Positions 26,021 through 35,182 of a DNA stretch of 43,617 nucleotides are shown here, one piece after another; positions within the stretch are counted from its first letter, which is position 1; each line of letters opens with the position of its first letter. Position numbers and translations under genes: made by a program. The stretch is from Candidatus Collierbacteria bacterium (lineage in GTDB: Bacteria; Patescibacteriota; Microgenomatia; UBA1400; MFAQ01). The stretch is from assembly GCA_023245265.1 (NCBI GenBank), contig JAHFKQ010000001.1, positions 1 to 43,617 on the forward strand. The letters run 5' to 3'. Below the pieces are notes generated by a model. The model made no database searches and was not told where the DNA came from. It was given only the letters and a program-made list of their open reading frames with translations.

Positions 26021-26908
26021 CTAGCTATCCTGCTTGCGCAGAAAAACAAACCAGTAAACGATAGCCACAAAAACAGCGCCGCCGATAATATTTCCCATCG
26101 TCACCGGCAGCAGATTGGCAAGTAAAAAGCCTTTCCAGGTCAACAGGCCGATATGGGGAACTTTATCGGCTACCAGCAGGACAAATCCGGGATCAAAGAC
26201 CTTGATAAACAAGGCGTAGGTTATAAAGTACATATTGGCGATACTGTGCTCAAATCCGGCCGCCACAAAAGCGGTGATCGGAAAGATCACAGCCAGGATC
26301 TTGTCCCCGGTCGGTCTCGCACTATAGCTCAGCCAAACAGCGAGACACACCAGAGCGTTACACAAAATCCCCAGTGCCAAAGCTTGCCAAAATAAGAGTC
26401 CGCATTTGGCGATCGCGATATTCAAAGCCGTAATACCTACCGTATTCCCCCCAAAGGTATATTGTCTGGTGACAAACATAATGGCGGCCGTTGCAATCGA
26501 GGCGATAAAGTTTCCAAGATAGACAATGCCCCAATTTCTTAGCAGTGCCCTACCTGTCACCTTACCACTGGCCCAGGCCATCACGATCAAGTTGTTCCCG
26601 GTAAATAGTTCCGCTCCCCCAACCACGACTAAGATCAGCCCTAATGAAAAAACCAAACCGATTAACAATCTGGTGATTCCGTAAGGAAGCGCCGTTGTAA
26701 AAACGGTTGTCCCTGTCGCTGTCAAAAAAGTCATGGCGCCGGAAGCGACCGTAGTGGCAAAGATTGCCCCGAGAGAAATAAATGCCCCGGCCAAAAGAGC
26801 CAGAACAAACATTTTCATCGCCGGCATTTCAGCCTTGCGAACCCCTATCATTTCCGCTTTCTTTGCCATAGCGGCGGGCAACAGAGCATCAAAATTTTCT
26901 TGATCCAT
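26021..26908 (-). CDS. Formate/nitrite transporter (FNT) family protein
   Basis: The start ATG at 26908 has AGGAGG 5 nt upstream; a TTG one codon earlier is too close to the site. The 295-residue protein has six predicted helices with the FNT repeat marks, including GAELFTGNNLIVMAW in the second-third helix region. FNT channels move formate, nitrite, lactate or hydrosulfide as the protonated acid. The substrate is not set by the visible residues. In a fermentative, small-genome organism, export of an organic acid is likely. The promoter at 26956-26984 contains a palindrome that may be an operator. Confidence 0.9.
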   Translation of the reverse strand: MDQENFDALLPAAMAKKAEMIGVRKAEMPAMKMFVLALLAGAFISLGAIFATTVASGAMTFLTATGTTVFTTALPYGITRLLIGLVFSLGLILVVVGGAELFTGNNLIVMAWASGKVTGRALLRNWGIVYLGNFIASIATAAIMFVTRQYTFGGNTVGITALNIAIAKCGLLFWQALALGILCNALVCLAVWLSYSARPTGDKILAVIFPITAFVAAGFEHSIANMYFITYALFIKVFDPGFVLLVADKVPHIGLLTWKGFLLANLLPVTMGNIIGGAVFVAIVYWFVFLRKQDS

Positions 26909-26955
26909 CAATTCCTCCTCATTATTTTAAGTTGCGAACCAATTGCGTACCCCGC

Positions 26956-26984
26956 ATTCTAAGTCTCTTTTAACTGAGACTCAA
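26956..26984 (-). promoter_or_regulatory. Promoter TTGAGT-17-TAGAAT with a palindromic spacer
   Basis: AGTCTC (26962-26967) and GAGACT (26976-26981) are inverted repeats, 8 nt apart, inside the spacer between -35 and -10 of the transporter gene, a typical operator position. Confidence 0.55.
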
Positions 26985-26995
26985 CCCCCAAAACC

Positions 26996-27020
26996 ACAAA
27001 AAACCCGCCTTTCGGCGGGT
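26996..27020 (-). terminator. Terminator of the 27028-27315 gene
   Basis: ACCCGCC-gaaa-GGCGGGT followed by six T on the minus strand. Confidence 0.88.
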
Positions 27021-27027
27021 AGTCGAC

Positions 27028-27315
27028 TCATAAAAGGGTTATTAAGATCACCACCAGGCCTAGCATCAGAGCACAAAACACAACCGTTATGCTCCAATAC
27101 CCAAAATACTTTAGATAGGCCCCAAAATCAAATACTTCCCCCTCTGAAGTACAAGCTTTTCCAAAGGCCCAAGGGGTCAAAAAATAGGAAATAACAAATA
27201 ACCCCGTGGCCAAGCCAAAATGGCTAATTGTTTGCATTAAAATTCCCGTGCCCGTCACCACTGTCACCACTAAACAAATTATGGCCAAGCCTACCAAAGC
27301 GACATTTCTTAACAT
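27028..27315 (-). CDS. Small three-helix membrane protein, hypothetical
   Basis: The start at 27315 (MLRNVALVGL) follows GGAGGTAAGG; a longer frame with ATG at 27327 would run through the ribosome site. The 95-residue protein has about three membrane segments (roughly 4-27, 35-52 and 72-94) separated by a short loop with one Cys (ACTSEGEVFDFG). It lies directly downstream of 16S rRNA with its own promoter (27355-27384). No family recognised. Confidence 0.65.
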   Translation of the reverse strand: MLRNVALVGLAIICLVVTVVTGTGILMQTISHFGLATGLFVISYFLTPWAFGKACTSEGEVFDFGAYLKYFGYWSITVVFCALMLGLVVILITLL

Positions 27316-27354
27316 CCTTACCTCCATTGAGTTTTCAAATTTCTACGATAAACT

Positions 27355-27384
27355 ATTCTACCATCTCTATAGGACATTTGTCAA
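27355..27384 (-). promoter_or_regulatory. Promoter TTGACA-18-TAGAAT, copy 1 of a repeated module
   Basis: It is paired with the terminator at 27398-27419 in the same order as the module at 25947-26014, with shared flanking sequence. Confidence 0.75.
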
Positions 27385-27397
27385 CCCTCTTAGGCAT

Positions 27398-27419
27398 AAA
27401 AAACCCGCCTTTCAGCGGA
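27398..27419 (-). terminator. Terminator of the 16S rRNA transcript
   Basis: ATCCGCTGAAAGGCGGGT followed by six T on the minus strand, about 135 nt after the 16S 3' end. Confidence 0.75.
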
Positions 27420-27459
27420 TTTTCTGGGCTTTAAACAAGTGAAGCAGTTTTGTCATCTC

Positions 27460-27474
27460 AAGAGTAGCGAGAGT
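27460..27474 (-). repeat. 16S processing stem, 3' arm
   Basis: AAGAGTAGCGAGAGT is complementary to 29069-29083 beyond the 16S 5' end, with one G.U pair, forming a processing stem. Confidence 0.75.
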
Positions 27475-27551
27475 CAGGTAGATTTGTTTTAGACACTCAT
27501 CTACCAATAGTGTGGCGATATTATCATCGGACTCGTGAAGTCCTTAACTCC

Positions 27552-29050
<1,499 letters not shown>

Positions 29051-29068
29051 AATTGAATAGATTACGTC

Positions 29069-29083
29069 ACTCTCGCCACTCTT
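29069..29083 (-). repeat. 16S processing stem, 5' arm
   Basis: ACTCTCGCCACTCTT, partner of 27460-27474. Confidence 0.75.
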
Positions 29084-29152
29084 CAAACGACAAAAAAATA
29101 AAAAATATACAAATAATTGAAATCAGCTCAATTATCTGTTTGCTGCTTCACT

Positions 29153-29295
29153 TGTTAACGAGCTTGGGTATTTTAACAGCCGTGCTTCGCCTCCGCAAGA
29201 GCCTGTTTCAAAGGCCCCAAAAGTGGCAAAAAAAGAACTGACCGAAAACCCAAATCGGTATCCTCATTTTAACACAATTTTACCTACCTTGTCCC
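29153..29295 (-). promoter_or_regulatory. 16S upstream region with two candidate promoters and a boxA-like site
   Basis: In the 398-nt gap 29051-29448 the minus strand has GGGACA-18-TAAAAT (29266-29295) and TTGCGG-17-TAAAAT (29170-29198), then AGCTCGTTAACA (29153-29164), which differs from the boxA consensus TGCTCTTTAACA at two of 12 positions. A boxA would support antitermination of 16S transcription. No gene is seen in this gap. Confidence 0.5.
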
Positions 29296-29448
29296 ACCCG
29301 GACCTCACCCCCTTTTTAGTCATTTTTCAGGCTCAAGAAGGGCTTCTCCAATCATCCCCAAAGTCTATAACTAACCCCGAGCCCACATCTGAAGGTCTTT
29401 TTGTTAGTTAAATATTTGACGAATCGGCCGAAAATGCTATATTTAGAT

Positions 29449-29628
29449 ATGCCCAAAAAAGCTGCCCGCACCAAAAAGAAGGTTACCAAAATCACCAAGA
29501 GAGTCAAGGCTACCAAAGCCGACCAATCCTTTACCCTGGTGAAAAAGCAAGACAGTTACCTTTCCCTGCTCATGGTTATCCTTTTTGCTTCGCTTATCTT
29601 CTTAGGTTTGGTTCTTAGCCTCCGCTAG
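29449..29628 (+). CDS. Small basic protein with a C-terminal membrane helix
   Basis: 59 residues starting at 29449 (MPKKAARTKKKV), where TTGACG-16-TATATT ends 5 nt before the ATG, a clear leaderless promoter. Residues 1-35 are rich in Lys and Arg (AARTKKKVTKITKRVKATK) and 38-58 form one hydrophobic helix. The basic tail could bind nucleic acid or ribosomes at the membrane. A bidirectional terminator follows at 29635-29659. No family recognised, but the composition is biologically plausible. Confidence 0.65.
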   Translation: MPKKAARTKKKVTKITKRVKATKADQSFTLVKKQDSYLSLLMVILFASLIFLGLVLSLR

Positions 29629-29634
29629 TCACAA

Positions 29635-29659
29635 AAAACCCAGGTTTCCCTGGGTTTAT
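29635..29659. terminator. Bidirectional terminator between convergent genes
   Basis: AACCCAGG-ttt-CCCTGGGTT flanked by A-rich and T-rich runs. Confidence 0.75.
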
Positions 29660-29662
29660 TAG

Positions 29663-29986
29663 TTATCTTACTAGCTCAAAAGTATTTACCTTAGACATAT
29701 AAGCTACTGCTTCATCGAAGTTTAATGGTCGTCGACTTTTACTTAATCTGAGTTCGTACTCAGGCACAAACATTTTTTCAATTCTGACCCCATTGTGCTC
29801 AAATGGATATCTTTTTATCTTGTCTAAGCCCATGAGGAGTTGTAGGTCATCCTCATTTACATAGTTTGAAGCCGAAGCAGGTCTTAAAAATACTCGACAG
29901 CCTCCGCCATCGGTTTTCTGAAGCTCTACCGAGCAGTTGTAGCCCCCATACGCATTCTTAGGCACAAACAGTACCACCTCGGACAT
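29663..29986 (-). CDS. Small hypothetical protein
   Basis: 107 residues with AAGGAG 6 nt before the ATG and a TAGAAT box about 40 nt upstream. There is no membrane segment. It has a Cys-containing N-terminal half (GGYNCSVEL; GGGCRVFLRPA) and a basic middle (RLSKSRRPLNF). No family was recognised. It ends at the bidirectional terminator 29635-29659. Confidence 0.6.
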   Translation of the reverse strand: MSEVVLFVPKNAYGGYNCSVELQKTDGGGCRVFLRPASASNYVNEDDLQLLMGLDKIKRYPFEHNGVRIEKMFVPEYELRLSKSRRPLNFDEAVAYMSKVNTFELVR

Positions 29987-30067
29987 AATTTACTCCTTAA
30001 AGTGCAGAATTTTTAGGTTCAGGTATTCTACACCAAAAAGTCCCATAATACAAATTCTGGCCTCAAA

Positions 30068-31279
30068 TTAGGCAATCACTCCACCGCCCAAACACTCACC
30101 TTTTCCATCGTAAAAGACCGCACTCTGGCCACTGGCCACTCCCCGAACCGCTTTAGTTAGTTCTACCCAGTAGCCGTGTTCGGATTTAGACACCCTGGCC
30201 CCAATGAGCTCCCCCCCGTGGCGAATCCTGACAAATAGCTCGCTTATCTTCTCCAAGTCTCTTTTTTGGGGGCTCATCAAATTAACCTCTTCCACCTCAA
30301 ACAGGTCTTTGACAGCCTTATCGGCTTCTCCCACCACTAAAGTATTGTTTGTGGCATCCTTAGAAATAATATAAAACACCTCCGTTTCCCCATTTTGAGT
30401 TTTTGAGTTTCTGAGTTTCTGAGTTTTTGGGTCCAGTGTCCAGCCTCCTCTTTGTCCCACGGTATAAAACCACACCCCATCATGGGTTCCTACTTCATTT
30501 CCTTCGGTATCCATTACTTTCCCCGGTTTCTCTTTCAGTCGTCTGGCCAGAAACTCCCTCACTTCTACATTGCCGACAAAACAAATCCCTTGACTATCCT
30601 TTTTGTCCGCCACGGATAGCCCAGCTTCTTTAGCCATCTGCCGCACTTCATTTTTTACCAGGTCACCCAAAGGGAACATCACCTTTGATAATTCGTTTTG
30701 AGTCAACTTCCACAGAAAATATGTCTGATCTTTGTGTTTATCCTTCGGGATACAAAGTCGAAAAGACGGTGCCGGAGCGCTAACAAATCCGCGCGGAATC
30801 ATCCGAGGTGCACTACCGACGGGCGTGAGCACGGCATTTGTGCGGTCCAAGCCGTCTTCAAGTTTCGCATAATGACCCGTGGCTATGTAATCGAAGTTAT
30901 TTTCCATCGCCCAGTCCAAGAAAAGCCCAAATTTGATCTCCGAGTTACACAAAACATCCGGATTTGGTGTTCGACCTGCTTCATATTCCTCGTAAAAATA
31001 TTTAATTACTCGGTTGTTATACTCTTCGGAAAAATCCAAAACCTTAAAAGGAATCCCCAATTCTAAGCAAGTTTTCAAGGCACTGGCCCGATCTTCGTCA
31101 GCTCGACAACCATTTTTCTTTATCCACTCTTCACGGGTTAAACCATCCTTCTCCACTTCACTCTTGGGCGGCCAGCAGTAAAGATGGACACCGGTCACAT
31201 CATACCCCGCCTTTTTCAAAAGCAAAGCACTGACGGCGCTATCCACGCCCCCGGAAATTCCCACCGCTACTCGTTTCAT
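30068..31279 (-). CDS. mnmA: tRNA-specific 2-thiouridylase
   Basis: 403 residues with the ATP-binding P-loop SGGVDS (9-14), the nucleophilic Cys in NPDVLCNSEIKFG, the second Cys in GICFVGN and the QRGG block in YTVGQRGGW. MnmA activates uridine 34 of tRNA Lys, Glu and Gln with ATP and receives sulfur for s2U. The protein is longer than the usual 360-370 because of an insertion of about 28 residues (near 165-192, between KLEDG and LCIPKDKHKDQ) and a repeat-encoded stretch PKTQKLRNSKTQN near 290. TAAAAT lies 7 nt before the ATG with no Shine-Dalgarno site. Confidence 0.95.
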   Translation of the reverse strand: MKRVAVGISGGVDSAVSALLLKKAGYDVTGVHLYCWPPKSEVEKDGLTREEWIKKNGCRADEDRASALKTCLELGIPFKVLDFSEEYNNRVIKYFYEEYEAGRTPNPDVLCNSEIKFGLFLDWAMENNFDYIATGHYAKLEDGLDRTNAVLTPVGSAPRMIPRGFVSAPAPSFRLCIPKDKHKDQTYFLWKLTQNELSKVMFPLGDLVKNEVRQMAKEAGLSVADKKDSQGICFVGNVEVREFLARRLKEKPGKVMDTEGNEVGTHDGVWFYTVGQRGGWTLDPKTQKLRNSKTQNGETEVFYIISKDATNNTLVVGEADKAVKDLFEVEEVNLMSPQKRDLEKISELFVRIRHGGELIGARVSKSEHGYWVELTKAVRGVASGQSAVFYDGKGECLGGGVIA

Positions 31280-31298
31280 TGGGGTTATTTTACCTTAT

Positions 31299-32825
31299 CT
31301 ATCGCTCTTTTTTATTCATTAGTTCCAAGTTTCTCTGGCACAGCTGATTCCCGGGTCTGGCTAGGAGGCACTCCTCGAACTTCTTTTTCGCCTCCACAGT
31401 CTTGCCGGTCATCAGGTCATACATGCCCCAGTTATTCAACAGCTCGGGGTATTGAGGATAGATTTCATTTGCCTCCTCCATCAACACCTTAGCCGCCGGC
31501 AAATCTTGTTTAAGGAGGTACATCGCCGCCGCATTATTTTTCGCCATCACACTGTCCGAAGCATAGGTCGCATCGTGGATAAACAATCTCTCCTGACTCA
31601 ACCAGTCAAAGTTTCTGATCATCGTCCGCCCCATAAATAGTATCAAAATAATAACTAATGCTGTTGCAGAAGTTCTAGCCAAAACCGCAAGGACCATGTA
31701 CATGAGAGCCGAAGGGAATCCGCCGTCGGCGGACGAAACAGTTACGCGGGAGTACGGAATTTGGCGAACTTCGAAACAGCCGAGTAGACACATCACCACC
31801 CCTAAACTCGGCCAAAACCACAATCTCTCTCCAAAAATAGTGCCAATGGGAAACAGAAGATTCCCGGTCATCAAGATTGGACCCCAAAACAGTATCAATC
31901 CCATTACCCACAGCTTATTTTTTCGCCAATCATTTTTTAATAAACTCAAAATAGATCCACCCATCATCCCTAATCCCAAAATTACCTTCCAATTCCACCA
32001 TTCCTTAACCATTTTTATCTGGTTATACGAATAGTCATAGCTCAGATTTTTCGGATAGATGATTTTACCCACCCCAAAAGGAAGTATTGCCAAAGCGTTC
32101 ATCACTCTTTTTTCGACCGACATAAATTTAAGTGGGTTTTCCACCATTGTCGCGGCGTTCCCTATTCCCCAGCCCCCAAGAACTACCAACCGTAAAAGAA
32201 TTAAGCCTATTAGCGCCATCCCCACAAAGAAACCAGCCCCTCCCTTTTCTTCTTTTTTAATTTCACTATTGGACCAAATTAAATACCATACCAAGGGCAC
32301 TCCCGCCATCGCCGTCTCTTTCGACAGCATAGCCAGAAATAATAAAAGTGCGGTTAGCTCCCACTTTTTCTCCATACTTTTCCCTATCGCCCAGAGAACC
32401 AATCCAAGCGCTAGCAACTCTGCCCGACCCACAATATTGTTAACAGCCTCGGTATGGATTGGTAAAACAGTAAATAAAATCGTGCCCCAAAAAGCCCTAT
32501 TCTCACTCGTCCATTTTTGGAGCACCTGATAAACCAGCCCACAAACCCAAGCATAAATCAAAATATTACCCAATCGAAAACCCCATGCTTCTTTGCCGAT
32601 TATCAGAGCGTTCAGATAAAAACTAAATGTGGTCAGTGGCCGATAAACCGAGAAATCATTTCCTACTGTGTAGTAATAAGGCCGCGTCCAAGTTTTTATC
32701 AGTGAACCGGCATTACCCATGTCCGGATCTTCCGAGATTACTTTGATATCATCTTGCACCAAACCACCAAAGAGACTCACCGCATACAAAACAAAGGCCA
32801 ACGAAAAAATTACCCATCCTCTCAT
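31299..32825 (-). CDS. TMTC-like membrane glycosyltransferase with TPR repeats
   Basis: 508 residues. About ten membrane helices follow an N-terminal loop with the acidic pair VQDDIKVI (about 23-30), the GT-C catalytic-type motif. YRPLTTFSFYLNALIIG (about 61-77) is typical of the TMTC/PMT-like family that transfers a sugar from a lipid carrier, often mannose, to proteins. The C-terminal 80 residues form two TPR-like repeats (AKNNAAAMYLLKQDLPAA; ELLNNWGMYDLMTGKT). A stretch of about 22 residues (EVRQIPYSRVTVSSADGGFP and following) interrupts the helical part and looks like an in-frame insertion. TACAAT is 6 nt before the ATG. It probably glycosylates exported proteins. Confidence 0.8.
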   Translation of the reverse strand: MRGWVIFSLAFVLYAVSLFGGLVQDDIKVISEDPDMGNAGSLIKTWTRPYYYTVGNDFSVYRPLTTFSFYLNALIIGKEAWGFRLGNILIYAWVCGLVYQVLQKWTSENRAFWGTILFTVLPIHTEAVNNIVGRAELLALGLVLWAIGKSMEKKWELTALLLFLAMLSKETAMAGVPLVWYLIWSNSEIKKEEKGGAGFFVGMALIGLILLRLVVLGGWGIGNAATMVENPLKFMSVEKRVMNALAILPFGVGKIIYPKNLSYDYSYNQIKMVKEWWNWKVILGLGMMGGSILSLLKNDWRKNKLWVMGLILFWGPILMTGNLLFPIGTIFGERLWFWPSLGVVMCLLGCFEVRQIPYSRVTVSSADGGFPSALMYMVLAVLARTSATALVIILILFMGRTMIRNFDWLSQERLFIHDATYASDSVMAKNNAAAMYLLKQDLPAAKVLMEEANEIYPQYPELLNNWGMYDLMTGKTVEAKKKFEECLLARPGNQLCQRNLELMNKKER

Positions 32826-32841
32826 ATCTCAATTGTATCGT

Positions 32842-33012
32842 TCAAACACTCTGCTTCTTGGTCGCTTCTTTTATCCGATACTCACTTTGACCCTCTTTTT
32901 TCTCCTTCTGACTCATTCCCGATTTTTTCTCTTTTGCCAGGCGAATTTGTTCCTCGGATTTCTTGAATTGATTATGAAATTCCGGACTATAAACCGTATT
33001 TTTTTGCCTCAT
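32842..33012 (-). CDS. Small charged protein (56 residues), hypothetical
   Basis: A short frame starting MRQKNTVYSPEFHNQFKKSE and ending TKKQSV, rich in Lys, Glu and Gln. It fills the gap before the TMTC gene on the same strand and has a coding-like composition. There is no clear Shine-Dalgarno site; the ATG follows a TATGGT-like box. Probably a real but uncharacterised small gene. Confidence 0.5.
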   Translation of the reverse strand: MRQKNTVYSPEFHNQFKKSEEQIRLAKEKKSGMSQKEKKEGQSEYRIKEATKKQSV

Positions 33013-33072
33013 ACCATAAGGTTAGCACACACCTCTAGTAAGATGCTCTTTTTTTCGTGATATATTTGTTTT

Positions 33073-33348
33073 ATGGACGGAGAACATTTTCCCTCAATAC
33101 TAAGTAAGATAGCAGCTAAAGAGAAAGATAAATCTTTATCCCTAAGTCAAGATGAGTCTAATGTTTCATTGACCCCGGAAGCCCAAAAAGCTGAGGATAC
33201 GAAAAGAGCACTAGCCAGAGTCAGTAAGGCTGGAATTGGTGGTGAACCACCACTGTCAGAATATGAAAGAAATCTTATCGTCGAGGCAGAGGCCAAAAGA
33301 ACCACTCAAACTGATTATGTTCCCCTAAAAGACCGCCGAGGACGATAA
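33073..33348 (+). CDS. Small charged hypothetical protein
   Basis: 91 residues, mainly Glu, Lys, Ser and Ala, with no membrane segment and a basic end (LKDRRGR). TATATT ends 6 nt before the ATG and there is no Shine-Dalgarno site, so the mRNA is likely leaderless. It ends directly against the stop of the convergent ATP-grasp gene, with no intergenic base. Confidence 0.6.
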   Translation: MDGEHFPSILSKIAAKEKDKSLSLSQDESNVSLTPEAQKAEDTKRALARVSKAGIGGEPPLSEYERNLIVEAEAKRTTQTDYVPLKDRRGR

Positions 33349-34272
33349 TTAATTCTGTACTATCTTCTCCGCCACATTGATTCCCAGCTTACTTCTCTCA
33401 AACCACTTAAACTGAGCCGTGCGGTTCACTTCAAAAATGCGCCATTGCTTGGCTTCTTCATCCCAAGCGATATCTAGTCCGGCAAAGTCGGCTTTCAAAA
33501 CTCTCATGGCCGCCAGAGCGGTCGTTTTCAATTCTTCCATCTGCTCCTTTGTAAATTTCGGTTTTATTTTGGACAGTTCCTCTTGCTGAGAGAGCACTTG
33601 AAATTTATCCTTTTGTTTATGGGGCATCATCCCAAGCACCATTCCATTCAAAACGAGCACTCTATACCAACGACGAACCTTGAGTACCGGTTGAATTAGT
33701 ACATCTCCCTCACTATATTTCAGCGATAATTTGGTTAATTTTTCCAAACTCTCCGCCAATTTCACATTTTTGCCGTGAGACCCAAATCGAGCTTTCACCA
33801 TCACCGGCACAAACTCGCTTTTTCTTTTGGCTAGAATTTCCAAGTATCTTTTCCAACCTCTCTTCCCTTGAAATGACACAAAAGGAATTACAGGTAGTCC
33901 GGCTTCGGCCAGGAGAATTCCCTGTTCCAGTTTTCCCATTAAGGGAAAGAGTTTAAAACTTTCGCCATTAATGACTTTAATTTCTTTCTCGGGAGTCTTA
34001 ATCTGTTGTACATACTCCAAAATCACCGACTTCACTCCCAGCATACTGGCTCCACCCCTTTTGGTGGCCGCTCTCGGCACGATCAAGTCATACTCCTCCA
34101 ATTTCCGGCCGGTGCCCAAATCCACTATTGGTTTACCCAGCTTACTCACCCCAATGCGAACATGTTCATAATTTACCTTGTCCACCACATACCCCATTTT
34201 TTCGGCCTCTTCAGCCAATCTCTTGGGTTCATACTCCCCTCTAAATCTGGTTAAAATTAAAACCTTTTTCAT
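33349..34272 (-). CDS. RimK-type ATP-grasp ligase (second of two RimK-like genes)
   Basis: 307 residues of the ATP-grasp fold: N-terminal alpha/beta domain (KVLILTRFRGEYEPKRLAEE), a central glycine-rich loop in VMVKARFGSHGKNV, and the C-terminal metal/ATP site with FAGLDIAWDEE and WRIFEVNRTAQF. RimK-like enzymes join an amino acid (often Glu) to a carboxyl via an acyl phosphate. It begins by ATGA overlap with the preceding ATP-grasp gene and is the last gene of the operon. Substrate unknown. Sequence similarity to the neighbour indicates gene duplication within the operon. Confidence 0.88.
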   Translation of the reverse strand: MKKVLILTRFRGEYEPKRLAEEAEKMGYVVDKVNYEHVRIGVSKLGKPIVDLGTGRKLEEYDLIVPRAATKRGGASMLGVKSVILEYVQQIKTPEKEIKVINGESFKLFPLMGKLEQGILLAEAGLPVIPFVSFQGKRGWKRYLEILAKRKSEFVPVMVKARFGSHGKNVKLAESLEKLTKLSLKYSEGDVLIQPVLKVRRWYRVLVLNGMVLGMMPHKQKDKFQVLSQQEELSKIKPKFTKEQMEELKTTALAAMRVLKADFAGLDIAWDEEAKQWRIFEVNRTAQFKWFERSKLGINVAEKIVQN

Positions 34273-35180
34273 TTTGAAAATTTCTCTTTACAATAACTGA
34301 GAATCGCCTGAGCCGCGTTAATTTTTGTTCTCTTTTCAAAGACCTTAAACTGCGGCGCCTCGTTCACCTCGACGATGTAGAGCTTCCCCGTTACTAGGTC
34401 ACGGATGATATCCGTCCCCGCCACTTCTACCTCTAGGCACTTGGCCGCTCTTTCGGCAATCTCGATTACATCTGCCGGTAAATCTTTGACCGCTACCGAG
34501 TTCCCCTGGCTCTTATTCAATATCAATTTTTCTTCTTTGACCATTCGCTTAAAACCACCGATACATTTGTATCCCACCGTCATCACTCGGTAGTCTCCGT
34601 CGTTGCGGATATATTCTTGGATCAGAAAACCTCTCATCGGTACCACTCGACCACCTTCAAGCTTGGCCTTTTCGCGTCGTCCCTCCAGCACATGAATTAG
34701 TTTTTCAATATCTTCCATTTCCCGAATCCAGAAAGTGCCCATTCCATGGCGTCCACCTTGGGACAGTTTCACAATCGCGGGGAACTGCCAGTTTTGAAGC
34801 TCTTTTTTAAGGTCAAGGAGACTCTCTACATAAGCAGACTTGGGATAGTTCACCCCGGCTTCAAGTAGTTGCCAGGTCATAATCGATTTATATCTTCTTA
34901 GTGGTCCTTCAGTTTTGAGGTACTCATCCACCATTGGAATGTTATGTTTCCGCGCATAAAGTTGCAGTAGCTTACTCCATTCGAGCTCCGACCCTACCGA
35001 TCGAAGATACCACCCGTCAAAATCTTTTAGATCCTTTTCTCCATACCAGATTCGGTCACCGATCAGTTTCAATTTCCGGTATTTTATTGGCACCAGCTCA
35101 ATCCCCATTTTTTCGGCCTCGGCCAAAAATCTGGCTTCACTTTCATCAAAAGTAATTCTATGTAAGTAAGCGATTTTCAT
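34269..35180 (-). CDS. RimK-type ATP-grasp ligase (first of two RimK-like genes)
   Basis: 303 residues with an N-terminal domain beginning MKIAYLHRITFDESEARFLA, a nucleotide loop AIVKLSQGGRHGMGT, an R-x-x-x-V strand (DYRVMTVGYKCIGGFKR) and the magnesium-binding VAGTDII and YIVEVNEAPQF. It is an ATP-dependent carboxylate-amine ligase of the RimK group. The gene starts 2 nt after the upstream ATP-grasp/retropepsin gene and overlaps the next ligase by 4 nt. There is no Shine-Dalgarno site, so translation is probably coupled. Three ligases in one operon suggest stepwise building of one peptide. Confidence 0.88.
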   Translation of the reverse strand: MKIAYLHRITFDESEARFLAEAEKMGIELVPIKYRKLKLIGDRIWYGEKDLKDFDGWYLRSVGSELEWSKLLQLYARKHNIPMVDEYLKTEGPLRRYKSIMTWQLLEAGVNYPKSAYVESLLDLKKELQNWQFPAIVKLSQGGRHGMGTFWIREMEDIEKLIHVLEGRREKAKLEGGRVVPMRGFLIQEYIRNDGDYRVMTVGYKCIGGFKRMVKEEKLILNKSQGNSVAVKDLPADVIEIAERAAKCLEVEVAGTDIIRDLVTGKLYIVEVNEAPQFKVFEKRTKINAAQAILSYCKEKFSK

Positions 35181-35182
35181 CG

